This document shows, one piece after another, positions 53,071-60,243 of a stretch of DNA of 64,000 nucleotides (positions within the stretch are counted from its first letter, which is position 1; each line of letters starts with the position of its first letter). The notes below the pieces were generated by a model. That model saw only the letters and a list, made by a program, of their open reading frames with translations. It searched no databases and was not told where the DNA came from. The stretch spans positions 62,001 to 126,000 of the forward strand of contig JAKAWQ010000004.1 of the NCBI GenBank assembly GCA_021816925.1. Reading direction: 5' to 3'. The stretch is from Pseudomonadota bacterium. GTDB lineage: Bacteria; Pseudomonadota; Alphaproteobacteria; Acetobacterales; Acetobacteraceae. The position numbers and the translations under genes were made by a program.

Positions 53071-53274
53071 ATGGCAGTCGCATCGGTATCGAAAATAACT
53101 GCTTCGTCGGCCGAAAGCTTCGAGGCCGCGGTGCGGGAAGGGCTCGCGCGGGCGAGCAAGACGCTGCGCGGCATCACCGGCCTTCATGTGCTCGAGCAGA
53201 AGGCGGCCGTCTCGGGCGGCAGGATCAGCGAATACCGCGTGACGATGGAGGTCACGTTCATCCTCGAGGGATAG
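53071..53274 (+). CDS. Dodecin-family flavin-binding protein
   Basis: Protein of 67 residues: VSKITASSAESFEAAVREGL, ARASKTLRGITGLHVLEQKA, SEYRVTMEVTFILEG. This is the beta-alpha-beta-beta layout of dodecins, which form hollow 12-mers that store flavin. GGAGGAGG precedes the ATG at 53071. 56 bp after the MetY fusion on the same strand. Confidence 0.85.
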   Translation: MAVASVSKITASSAESFEAAVREGLARASKTLRGITGLHVLEQKAAVSGGRISEYRVTMEVTFILEG

Positions 53275-53295
53275 CGGGCGCGACGTTCGTCAGGA

Positions 53296-53649
53296 TTACG
53301 AGATCAGGCGCCGCTTGGCCTCGTACTCCGCCTGGTCGATCTCGCCGCGCGCGAAGCGCTCGTTCAGGATGTCGAGTGCGCTGCGGCCGGGTGGGGCCGC
53401 GGGGGGGCAGTGGTGCGCCGGCCCCTGCCACGGGCCGCCGAGCCAGCGCACCAGCAGCACGATGACGGCGATGATGATGGCAAGCGGAACGATCATGAAA
53501 AGCGGTCCAAGAATCAGGCCGGACCAGCCCCAGCCCCACATCATTCCTGGCCCGTAAGGGTACGGACCGGGCACGTTCTGAGCCGCGGCTGCGGCAGGAA
53601 GAAGCGCGGGCATGGCGCCCACAACTGCACGGGAAAGGAAAAACCTCAT
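53296..53649 (-). CDS. Small membrane protein with C-terminal SHOCT domain
   Basis: Protein of 117 residues: signal-like first helix (FLSRAVVGAMPALLPAAAAA), a GPGMMWGWGWSG stretch, a transmembrane helix (LFMIVPLAIIIAVIVLLVRW) and a C-terminal SHOCT domain (LDILNERFARGEIDQAEYEA). GAGGAGG lies 6 bp before the ATG at 53649. Last gene of the Met-rich/HiPIP operon; function unknown. Confidence 0.85.
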   Translation of the reverse strand: MRFFLSRAVVGAMPALLPAAAAAQNVPGPYPYGPGMMWGWGWSGLILGPLFMIVPLAIIIAVIVLLVRWLGGPWQGPAHHCPPAAPPGRSALDILNERFARGEIDQAEYEAKRRLIS

Positions 53650-53672
53650 TCTGGCCTCCTCTGTCCACGCCC

Positions 53673-53960
53673 TCAGCCGGAGAGCGGGCGGTAGAACTGG
53701 CACCAGCCGCGCGGGCTGATGCTTCCCTCTACGATCTGGCAGGTCCCTGCGGCCATCATCTCCGGCCCCATGGTCCCGCCCATCATGCCCGCCCCGGGGC
53801 TGCCGCCGGGCGGGATATAGAACTTGCACATTCCACACATCTGACCATCGTTGGGATAGTCTTGATAGTGTGCCGCCGCCTTGGTGACCTTGGGCGGAGC
53901 CGCCGCTGCCGCATAGCGAGGCGGCCCTGACAGTCCTGCTAGGGCCAAGGACCCGCCCAA
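53673..53960 (-). CDS. High-potential iron-sulfur protein (HiPIP) with Met-rich insertion
   Basis: Protein of 95 residues if started at TTG 53960. Four cysteines fit a HiPIP [4Fe-4S] site: GQMCGMCKF, GTCQIVEG and SPRGWCQFY. Between the second and third Cys sits a Gly/Met-rich loop (GAGMMGGTMGPEMM) that typical HiPIPs lack. The frame is open back to the previous stop and reads SRRDRRCGRDALGLGG, like a Tat leader, but has no ATG or GTG there, so the N-terminus is unsure. Periplasmic electron carrier. Confidence 0.8.
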   Translation of the reverse strand: MGGSLALAGLSGPPRYAAAAAPPKVTKAAAHYQDYPNDGQMCGMCKFYIPPGGSPGAGMMGGTMGPEMMAAGTCQIVEGSISPRGWCQFYRPLSG

Positions 53961-54005
53961 GCCAAGCGCGTCGCGACCACATCGCCTGTCCCTCCGGCTT
54001 ATCCG

Positions 54006-54341
54006 TCAGGCGCGGGGGCGCGCGAAGAGCGTCGCCTTGCCGCTCTCGGCAAGCCGGCCGAGCACGTAGCGCGCGCTCTTCTCGTCGATCCCGAGCGCCG
54101 AGGCGAGTCCGACCGCGTTCTGCTCACCCGCGGCAAGCGCGGTCTCGGCTTTGCTCTCGACCGTCTTGAGCCACTCGCCGAAGGCGTGCCGGAGCTCGGG
54201 CGTGGCGAAGGCGGCCATGGCGGCGGTCTCCCGGATTGCGTTCAGCATCTCCGAGCACATGCCCATGCACATCTGCATCATCTGCTGCATCTGCGGCGGC
54301 CCACTGCCCTGACCGCTCTGAGCCATCATTTTCTGCATCAT
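54006..54341 (-). CDS. Met-rich protein with a C-terminal winged-helix-like part
   Basis: Protein of 111 residues I do not recognise. The N-terminus is extremely rich in Met and Gln with two Cys (MMQKMMAQSGQG, QQMMQMCMGMCSEM), resembling metal-binding sequences. The C-terminal half (GEQNAVGLASALGIDEKSAR, YVLGRLAESGKATLF) looks like a small helix-turn-helix domain. It overlaps the 51-residue Met-rich gene by 4 bp and belongs to the HiPIP operon. Confidence 0.7.
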   Translation of the reverse strand: MMQKMMAQSGQGSGPPQMQQMMQMCMGMCSEMLNAIRETAAMAAFATPELRHAFGEWLKTVESKAETALAAGEQNAVGLASALGIDEKSARYVLGRLAESGKATLFARPRA

Positions 54342-54493
54342 TCCATGGGGTTGCCGCCCTGGCCCATCATCTTCTTGGCCATGGCCATCCCCATCGCCAT
54401 CGGGCTGCCTTCGGGAGTGCCATGCTCCTCGGCACCCTCCGAGGCGGGCTTCTTCTGATCATTCTCTTTGCAACAAGGCATCGCCTTCTCCAT
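54338..54493 (-). CDS. 51-residue Met-rich protein with a CC motif
   Basis: Small open frame: MEKAMPCCKENDQKKPASEG, then EEHGTPEGSPMAMGMAMAKK and MMGQGGNPME. The Cys-Cys pair and methionines suggest metal binding. Its stop overlaps the next start (ATGA), and it starts 14 bp after the methyltransferase stop, so its position in the operon supports it being real. No known family. Confidence 0.6.
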   Translation of the reverse strand: MEKAMPCCKENDQKKPASEGAEEHGTPEGSPMAMGMAMAKKMMGQGGNPME

Positions 54494-54507
54494 CGGTTGG
54501 TGAAACG

Positions 54508-55107
54508 TTACACATCCGGCAACGCGAGAATGGCAACGTAGTGGTAGGGTGGCAGCTCGACCACCTTGAGCGCGCGGAAGCCGACCGGACCAACCGCCGC
54601 CGCGACCTCCTCCGGCGTCATGCGCATCTCCGTCTTCGGCCCGCGCGGCGAACCGAGCACGGTGGTTTCCTCGCGCGGGCGCCGATGCCAGTTGATGACG
54701 GCGAAGCGCCCGCCCGGCCGGAGCACGGAGGCAACGGCGCGCGCCAGCCGCGGCTTGTCCGGAACGCCGTGGAACGTGTTCGCGATCAGAACGAGATCCA
54801 CGGACGCGGCAACGACGCGGGCAACATCGTAGGCGTCGGCGGCGATGAAGGCGCAGTTCTTCACCCCCGCCGCCGCGGTGCGCGCTTGCGCGCGCTCGAG
54901 CATTGCGGGATCGAGATCGATCGCGATCACCTGCCGTGCCATTGCCGCGAGCGGCACGGTGAAAAGCCCATCACCGCAGCAAAGATCGATCGCATCCGTT
55001 CCGGCAGCGACGCCAATCTCCTCAACCACCGCCTCGGGACGGGGCCACAGCGCCTCCCACCACTCGGCATCGGGCATCACGGTGGCCGGAAACGCTCCCG
55101 AGAACAT
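54508..55107 (-). CDS. Class I SAM-dependent methyltransferase, first gene of the Met-rich/HiPIP operon
   Basis: Protein of 199 residues: motif I AIDLCCGDGLFTVPLAA, acidic beta-2 AIDLDPAMLERAQA, and VDLVLIANTFHGVPDKPRLA followed by LRPGGRFAVINWHRRPREET. Short Methyltransf_11/25 type protein. CAGGAG lies upstream of the ATG at 55107. An FNR-like box 50-63 bp upstream could drive the operon. Substrate unknown. Confidence 0.85.
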   Translation of the reverse strand: MFSGAFPATVMPDAEWWEALWPRPEAVVEEIGVAAGTDAIDLCCGDGLFTVPLAAMARQVIAIDLDPAMLERAQARTAAAGVKNCAFIAADAYDVARVVAASVDLVLIANTFHGVPDKPRLARAVASVLRPGGRFAVINWHRRPREETTVLGSPRGPKTEMRMTPEEVAAAVGPVGFRALKVVELPPYHYVAILALPDV

Positions 55108-55156
55108 CTCGCATCTCCTGCGGTTTCATCTATGCACACGTTCAGGGGTAACATCA

Positions 55157-55170
55157 TTGACATGGATCAA
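55157..55170. promoter_or_regulatory. FNR-like box between divergent methyltransferase genes
   Basis: TTGAC-ATGG-ATCAA matches the FNR consensus at nine of ten positions. For the leftward operon a class II start would be near 55122, 15 bp before the ATG at 55107, which leaves room for its CAGGAG. For the rightward gene the box lies only 26 bp before the ATG, so there it would repress or use another start. Confidence 0.6.
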
Positions 55171-55195
55171 TGGGTGACTGTCGGAAGGGACCAGC

Positions 55196-55936
55196 ATGAC
55201 CGAGGCAGATCCCAACGGTTCGGTGGCGGCGGCCGAGGAAAGTATTTGTGCGTTGTACACGGAGCTTGCGCTTCATCCTGAGCGGGACTTCGGATGGGGC
55301 AAGGGAAAGGAGAACGCCAGGCTCCTCGGCTACGAGGCGCATTGGCTGGACCTCCTTCCGGAAGCTGTCTGGGAGTCGGCGGCCGCCGTCGGAAATCCAT
55401 TCGGCCTGGGGCGGATCGAGCCGGGCATGACCGTGGTCGATTTCGGCTGCGGGGCCGGGGCCGACCTGTGCATCTCCGCCAGTCTGGTCGGCGAGTGCGG
55501 CTGGGCGGTCGGGATCGACCTCACACCGGCTATGACGGCGAAGGCAAGGGCCGCGGGACGGCTGATGGGCCTCTGCAACGTCGAGGTCCGCGGCGCTGAT
55601 ATGACCGCGGTGCCGTTGGCGGATGCGTGCGCCGACCTCGTGATATCGAACGGCGCCATCAACCTCTCGCCAGCGAAGCCCTGCGTCTTCAAGGAAATAT
55701 TCCGCATTCTGAAGTCAGGTGGCCGGCTCTGGTTCGCCGACGTTGTCAGGGATGGCACCGAAGAGCCATCGAGCTCTGGGTCCTGGGCCGATTGCGTCGC
55801 CGGAGCGGTCGCGCCGGCGCGAATGATCGTCATGCTCGCCAGAGCAGGCTTTGCGGATGCCGAGATGGTCGCATTCACCGGCTACTGCACCGCGCCCACC
55901 ACAATCGGTGCCACTTTCCGGGCGTTGAAGCCGTAG
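55196..55936 (+). CDS. Class I SAM-dependent methyltransferase (ArsM-like)
   Basis: Protein of 246 residues. The motif I stretch MTVVDFGCGAGADLCISASL and following GWAVGIDLTPAMTAKARAAG, plus ADLVISNGAINLSPAKPCVF and EIFRILKSGGRLWFADVV, follow the arsenite methyltransferase (ArsM) pattern. ArsM needs three or four cysteines in set places; Cys occurs here at FGCGAG, MGLCNVEV and SPAKPCVF, which does not prove arsenite specificity. No ars genes adjacent. Confidence 0.8.
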   Translation: MTEADPNGSVAAAEESICALYTELALHPERDFGWGKGKENARLLGYEAHWLDLLPEAVWESAAAVGNPFGLGRIEPGMTVVDFGCGAGADLCISASLVGECGWAVGIDLTPAMTAKARAAGRLMGLCNVEVRGADMTAVPLADACADLVISNGAINLSPAKPCVFKEIFRILKSGGRLWFADVVRDGTEEPSSSGSWADCVAGAVAPARMIVMLARAGFADAEMVAFTGYCTAPTTIGATFRALKP

Positions 55937-56031
55937 CTCGCTCGTGCGGTGTGCCGCCTTGCGCGTCGTGCACCGGCACGTCAGCCGGGACGAGGCGGCG
56001 CTTCCGGGCGCGGTGGGCAGAGGGCTTGTCG

Positions 56032-56045
56032 TTGATGCAGATCAA
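56032..56045. promoter_or_regulatory. Perfect FNR box in a convergent 3' region
   Basis: TTGAT-GCAG-ATCAA, full FNR consensus, overlapping the stop codon of the leftward monooxygenase-like gene and 95 bp past the end of the rightward methyltransferase. No gene starts downstream on either strand within normal range. It may be fortuitous, or drive an unrecognised RNA. Confidence 0.45.
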
Positions 56046-56401
56046 GAAAGCGGCGGCCGCAGCGGCACCACGGAGCCCATCGGCCGCGCCGGCCGCCCCG
56101 CGGGCGGCGCGATGTCGGTCTCATGGAACGCACAATCGAAACTGCGCGGCGGGGTTTCGGAAATCCGCGCCAGAAAATCCTGAAGCCGCGTGCAGCTCAA
56201 TCGCTGCTGCCATGCCAGAAAGGACGCCCGATCCTCCCACGTGGTGAGCAGCCCGCACGTGCCGGCCTCCGCCAGCACGGCCACCGCCACCACACCCGGG
56301 CTCGCCCAGATCTCCATCGCCCGCGCCGTCAGCTCCTCACGCAGGCGCTGAACGTCGCTTGCGCGATGCGTTGCGCTGATCAGGCTGAGGTGGAATGCCA
56401 T
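56042..56401 (-). CDS. Antibiotic-biosynthesis-monooxygenase-like small protein
   Basis: Protein of 119 residues. FHLSLISATHRASDVQRLRE, SPGVVAVAVLAEAGTCGLLT and WEDRASFLAWQQRLSCTRLQ suggest a ferredoxin-like ABM or related dimeric alpha-beta barrel, with weak similarity. The ATG at 56401 lies 7 bp after the ArsR-rhodanese gene, so they are co-transcribed. Start could be earlier but that would overlap the upstream gene. Confidence 0.6.
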   Translation of the reverse strand: MAFHLSLISATHRASDVQRLREELTARAMEIWASPGVVAVAVLAEAGTCGLLTTWEDRASFLAWQQRLSCTRLQDFLARISETPPRSFDCAFHETDIAPPAGRPARPMGSVVPLRPPLS

Positions 56402-56408
56402 TCCGGCC

Positions 56409-57080
56409 TTACGCCGGCAGCGCCGCGACGGGCCGGCCCGCGGCCCACCACTCGGGATACCCATCGGCAAGGCGGCGCGCCTCATAGCCCCGGGCACGCA
56501 ACGCCGCTACCGCCTCGAAGGCGAACACGCAATAAGGGCCGCGGCAATAGGCAACCACCGGGCGCGCCCGCGGAAGCGAGGCCATGCGCGCCGGAAGCTC
56601 GCCCAGCGGAACGTTGATCGCGCCCGGGATATGCCCGGCGGCGAACTCCTCGGCCGGCCGCACGTCGATCAGCGTGACAAGCCCCTCGCTCAGCCGGCGT
56701 GCCAGCTCCTCGCGCGTGACAGGCTCGAGCTTGTCCCGCGCGTCGAAATAGCTCTCCACGATGCGGTCGATCTCGGCGAGGCCGCGCTCGGCGCTTCGCC
56801 GCAACGCCATCAGGAGATCGACGACATCGGGAGCGCCAAGCCGGTAGAGCACCTGCCGGCCCGATCGGCGAGCAACTACCAGGCCGGCACGCCGCAAGAG
56901 CTGGAGATGCTGCGAAGCGTTGGTCAGACGGAGTCCGGTGAGGCCGGCCAGCGCCTCTACGCTCCGTTCGCCCTGCGCCAGAAGCTCGATCAGCTCCACC
57001 CGGTGGCTGTTGGCGAGCGCCTGGGCGAGGCGGGCGAACTGCTCGAACACCAGACGCTTGGGATGGCTGGTTGACGCCAT
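56409..57080 (-). CDS. ArsR-type regulator fused to a rhodanese domain
   Basis: Protein of 223 residues. The N-terminal winged helix (QFARLAQALANSHRVELIEL, LRLTNASQHLQLLRRAGLV) is ArsR/SmtB type; residues about 115-220 form a rhodanese domain with active loop YCRGPYC and the tail DGYPEWWAAGRPV. It is divergent from a persulfide-dioxygenase-like gene, similar in arrangement to BigR-Blh, so it probably senses or handles reactive sulfur. ATG at 57080 chosen (family-like N-terminus); another ATG is 10 codons upstream. Confidence 0.88.
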   Translation of the reverse strand: MASTSHPKRLVFEQFARLAQALANSHRVELIELLAQGERSVEALAGLTGLRLTNASQHLQLLRRAGLVVARRSGRQVLYRLGAPDVVDLLMALRRSAERGLAEIDRIVESYFDARDKLEPVTREELARRLSEGLVTLIDVRPAEEFAAGHIPGAINVPLGELPARMASLPRARPVVAYCRGPYCVFAFEAVAALRARGYEARRLADGYPEWWAAGRPVAALPA

Positions 57081-57177
57081 CGCACCAACACTCCAATGAT
57101 AACTGGACAATCGTCTGAACCACCAAGTCTGTCAAGCACGCCCGCGTCCGCCAATCGAGCTTTTTTGGAGGGAGCCC

Positions 57178-57918
57178 ATGATTCTCCGCCAATTTTTGCA
57201 CCGCGAGCCCGTCGCCATCTCGTACCTCTTCGGGTGCGGCGGCCGCGGCTTGGCGGCCGTGGTCGACCCGCTCGAACCCATTACCCCCTACCTCGAGGCC
57301 GCCGCCGCAGGCGGCATGGCCATTCGCTTCGTCATCGACACGCATATCCACGCCGACCACCTCTCGGCCGGGCGCGCACTCGCCGCCGCCACCGGCGCGG
57401 CCTACGTCCTCTGGCACGGCGCCGATGCCCTCTTCCCCTTCCGCGGCGTCGCCGACGGCGAGGTGCTGGATCTCGGCAACGTCACCGCCGAAGTCTGGCA
57501 TCTGCCGGGCCACACGCCCGAGCATCTCGCCCTCCTCGTCACCGACCACACCCGCGCCGAGGAGCCCTGGGTCGTTCTGACCGGCCACACCCTCATGGCA
57601 GGGGATCTTGGCCGCACCGAACTCGCGACAAGCGCCGAAGCGGGCGCGTGCGCCCTCTTCGCAAGCATCGCGCGCCTCCAGACACTCCCCGATTTCCTCG
57701 AAGTGCTGCCCGGCGCCTACGCCGGTTCGGTCTGCGGTCGCAGCCTCTCGGGCAAACCCTGCACGACGATCGGCTTCGAGCGGCGCTACAACCGCGCCTT
57801 CGGCATCGCCGACGCAACCGAGTTCGTCCGCGTCATGCTGGCCGAGATCCCGCCTCCGCCCCCCGATGCCGCGCGTATCCGCGCCGCCAATGCCGGGCGC
57901 GTGCTGGCACCCGCCTGA
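57178..57918 (+). CDS. Metallo-beta-lactamase fold hydrolase, persulfide dioxygenase-like
   Basis: Protein of 246 residues with the metal motif THIHADH, the second-sphere LPGHTPEHLALLV, the ligand Asp in LMAGDLGRTEL and a GSVCGRSLSGKP stretch typical of ETHE1/Blh-type enzymes, which oxidise glutathione persulfide to sulfite. GGAGGGAG precedes the ATG. The divergent ArsR-rhodanese regulator and the MetY fusion upstream support a role in sulfide detoxification. Confidence 0.85.
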   Translation: MILRQFLHREPVAISYLFGCGGRGLAAVVDPLEPITPYLEAAAAGGMAIRFVIDTHIHADHLSAGRALAAATGAAYVLWHGADALFPFRGVADGEVLDLGNVTAEVWHLPGHTPEHLALLVTDHTRAEEPWVVLTGHTLMAGDLGRTELATSAEAGACALFASIARLQTLPDFLEVLPGAYAGSVCGRSLSGKPCTTIGFERRYNRAFGIADATEFVRVMLAEIPPPPPDAARIRAANAGRVLAPA

Positions 57919-57923
57919 CGCCG

Positions 57924-59183
57924 ATGGAGGCAACGCCCGCGCTGCTGAGCCGGGGAATCCGCGCGAATCTCGGCCAGTTCAGCCTGCAGGCCCTGCAGGT
58001 CTGTTTCGTCGGCCTGATCATCGGCATGGAGCGTGCCGTTCTGCCGGCCGTCGCGCGCGACTTCGGGGTGACACCCGGCGCCTTCCTCTTCCTGGCGAGC
58101 TTCGTTCTCTCCTTCGGCTTGGTGAAGGGCGCGCTCAACCTCGTGGCCGGCGGTTGCGCCGACCGCTTCGGCCGCAAGCCCGTCCTCATCACCGGCTGGT
58201 TCGCCGGCCTCCCGATTCCGTTCCTCATCTATTTCGCCCCGAACTGGTGGTGGATCGTCGCCGCGAACCTGTTTCTCGGCATCAACCAGGGCTGCACCTG
58301 GACGATGACGGTGACGAGCCAGATCGATCTCGCATCGAGCAGAGAGCGCGGCCTCGCCGTCGGCATCAACGAGGCCGTGGGTTATGTCGCGGTCGGGGCG
58401 GCCGGGCTTGGCGCCGCCCTGCTCGCCGAGCACATCGGCGCGCGGCCCGCCTTGCTCGCCTTCGGTCTGACAACGATCGCGCTGGCACTCCTCTCCCTCC
58501 TCCGTGTCCAGGACACGCTCTCCTGGGTGCGGGCGGAACACGCGGAAGCGGGCGCACCCCATGCCCTGCCCGAAGAAGCGAAGCTCGCCGCGATCTTCCT
58601 CCGCTTCTCCTTCCACGACCCGGCCGGCCGGGCCATCTGCCAGGGCGGCGTCATCAACAAGATCGCCGACACGCTGGTCTGGGTGATGTTCCCGCTCTTC
58701 TTCAAGGCGCACGGGGCCGGTCTCGCGGAAATCGGCTGGCTGACGGGCACCTACGCCATGGTCTGGGGCCTCTCCCAACTCTTCACCGGCCACGCCGCGG
58801 ACCTGATCGGCCGCAAGAGCCCGATCGTCGCCGGCTTCTTCCTGCTCGCGGCCGGCATCGCCGCAACCGCACTCGGCCGCGCGCCTTCCGTCTGGCTGCC
58901 GGCGGCGGTGGTGATGGGAATCGGCATGGCGCTCCTCTATCCGAACCTGATCGCCGCGATGTCCGACCGTGTGGCGCCGCTCGTGCGCGGCAAGGCGCTC
59001 GGCACCTACCGCTATTGGCGCGATACCGGCTACGCGATCGGCGCGCTCCTCCTGGGCGGCATCGCGCAGTGGGCGCACGCGGCACTGCCGGCGATCTGGC
59101 TTACCGCAGCCCTCGTCGCGGGCTCGGGAGTGTGGATCGCGCTTGCGCTGGAGGAGAGCCGGCCGCGGACGCGGGCCGCATGA
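57924..59183 (+). CDS. MFS transporter
   Basis: Major facilitator of 419 residues with 12 hydrophobic segments. Loop 2-3 reads GGCADRFGRKPVLI and loop 8-9 GHAADLIGRKSPIV; NQGCTWTMTVTSQIDLA lies in helix 4. ATG 57924 comes 5 bp after the hydrolase stop, so both share a transcript. It might export sulfite or another sulfur compound produced by the operon (inference); homologues are also annotated as drug or sugar transporters. Confidence 0.85.
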   Translation: MEATPALLSRGIRANLGQFSLQALQVCFVGLIIGMERAVLPAVARDFGVTPGAFLFLASFVLSFGLVKGALNLVAGGCADRFGRKPVLITGWFAGLPIPFLIYFAPNWWWIVAANLFLGINQGCTWTMTVTSQIDLASSRERGLAVGINEAVGYVAVGAAGLGAALLAEHIGARPALLAFGLTTIALALLSLLRVQDTLSWVRAEHAEAGAPHALPEEAKLAAIFLRFSFHDPAGRAICQGGVINKIADTLVWVMFPLFFKAHGAGLAEIGWLTGTYAMVWGLSQLFTGHAADLIGRKSPIVAGFFLLAAGIAATALGRAPSVWLPAAVVMGIGMALLYPNLIAAMSDRVAPLVRGKALGTYRYWRDTGYAIGALLLGGIAQWAHAALPAIWLTAALVAGSGVWIALALEESRPRTRAA

Positions 59184-59204
59184 GCCGCGCTTGCCCCTCT
59201 CCGC

Positions 59205-59423
59205 TCATATCCCCCCGCCGCGCGTCCCGCCCGCGCCGCCCTTGGCCCGCTCCGCTGCCTCCGCCGCGTCCTTCGCCCCATACCGGGCCGGATCTGCAAC
59301 GAACATTCGATGGCACTGCTCGGAGCAGAAATACCAGGTCCGCCCCGCCCGCACCTCGCGTGCCGCAGCCTTCTCCTGGTCAACCGTCATGCCGCAGACC
59401 GGATCGATCACTTTCGTCATCAT
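59205..59423 (-). CDS. YHS domain protein
   Basis: Protein of 72 residues with a YHS metal-binding domain: DPVCGMTVDQEKAAAREVRA, TWYFCSEQCHRMFVADPARY. The Cys residues in PVCGM and FCSEQC are those of the family. The C-terminus is Ala/Gly/Lys-rich. Second YHS gene of this neighbourhood (the other begins the operon at 63.8 kb), 18 bp downstream of fabI. Confidence 0.88.
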   Translation of the reverse strand: MMTKVIDPVCGMTVDQEKAAAREVRAGRTWYFCSEQCHRMFVADPARYGAKDAAEAAERAKGGAGGTRGGGI

Positions 59424-59441
59424 GCACCTCCTGCCAGTCCG

Positions 59442-60224
59442 TCAGTGAAACACCATGCCCTCGATGTGGAATCCCGCATCGACGTAAAGGAGCTCCCCGG
59501 TGATCGCGCTCGCGTGATCGCTCGCAAGCATGAGCGCCGCGCGCCCGATCTCGCAGGATTCGACAAGCCGGCGCAGCGGCGCGTCCCGCATGCTCTCGTT
59601 GATGAGTTCGTCGAAATGCGCGATGCCCGAGGCGGCGCGCGTCTGCACCGCTCCGGCCGAGATCGCGTTCACCCGAATCCGCTTCTGCCCCAATTCGTGC
59701 GCAAGGTAGCGGACCGAGCATTCGAGCGCCGCCTTCACCGGCCCCATCACGTTGTAATGGTCCACGACCTTATCCGCGCCGTAATACGTGAGCGTCATCA
59801 GGCTGCCGCCCTTGTCCATCAGCGGCTCCGCGAGGTGCGCCATCCGGATGAAGGAATAGCAGGAGATCATCATCGATTCGCTGAAACCATCGGCCGAGCA
59901 GTCGGCAAGTCGGCCGTGCAGGTCTTCCTTGCGCGCCCAGGCAATGGAATGAAACAGGAAGTCGAGCCGCCCCCAGGTCGTCCGGATGGCGTCGAAAACG
60001 GCATCCAGTTCCCCCGGATTCGCGACATTGCAGGGAAGGAAGATCGGCGCCGCCACCTCGCGGGCGAGCGGCTCGACGTAGGGCTTCGCCTTGTCGTTGA
60101 GATACGTCACGGCAAGTTCCGCGCCTGCGTTGCGGAAATGCTGCGCGGCCGCCCAGGCGAGACTGTGTTCGTTCGCGATGCCGACGACCAGCCCCTTCCA
60201 GCCGGTCAGATCAATAACTTCCAT
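59442..60224 (-). CDS. fabI: Enoyl-ACP reductase I
   Basis: Short-chain dehydrogenase-type protein of 260 residues. Landmarks of FabI: KGLVVGIANEHSLAWAAAQ (NADH site), FLPCNVANPGELD, LDFLFHSIAWARKEDLHGR, and the Y-x6-K pair in DHYNVMGPVKAALE. It reduces enoyl-ACP in fatty-acid synthesis. The ATG at 60224 gives the normal length; the frame continues upstream. Being in an operon with a PHA synthase, it is likely an accessory copy. Confidence 0.93.
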   Translation of the reverse strand: MEVIDLTGWKGLVVGIANEHSLAWAAAQHFRNAGAELAVTYLNDKAKPYVEPLAREVAAPIFLPCNVANPGELDAVFDAIRTTWGRLDFLFHSIAWARKEDLHGRLADCSADGFSESMMISCYSFIRMAHLAEPLMDKGGSLMTLTYYGADKVVDHYNVMGPVKAALECSVRYLAHELGQKRIRVNAISAGAVQTRAASGIAHFDELINESMRDAPLRRLVESCEIGRAALMLASDHASAITGELLYVDAGFHIEGMVFH

Positions 60225-60243
60225 GGCTTCTTCCCTCGCACTC

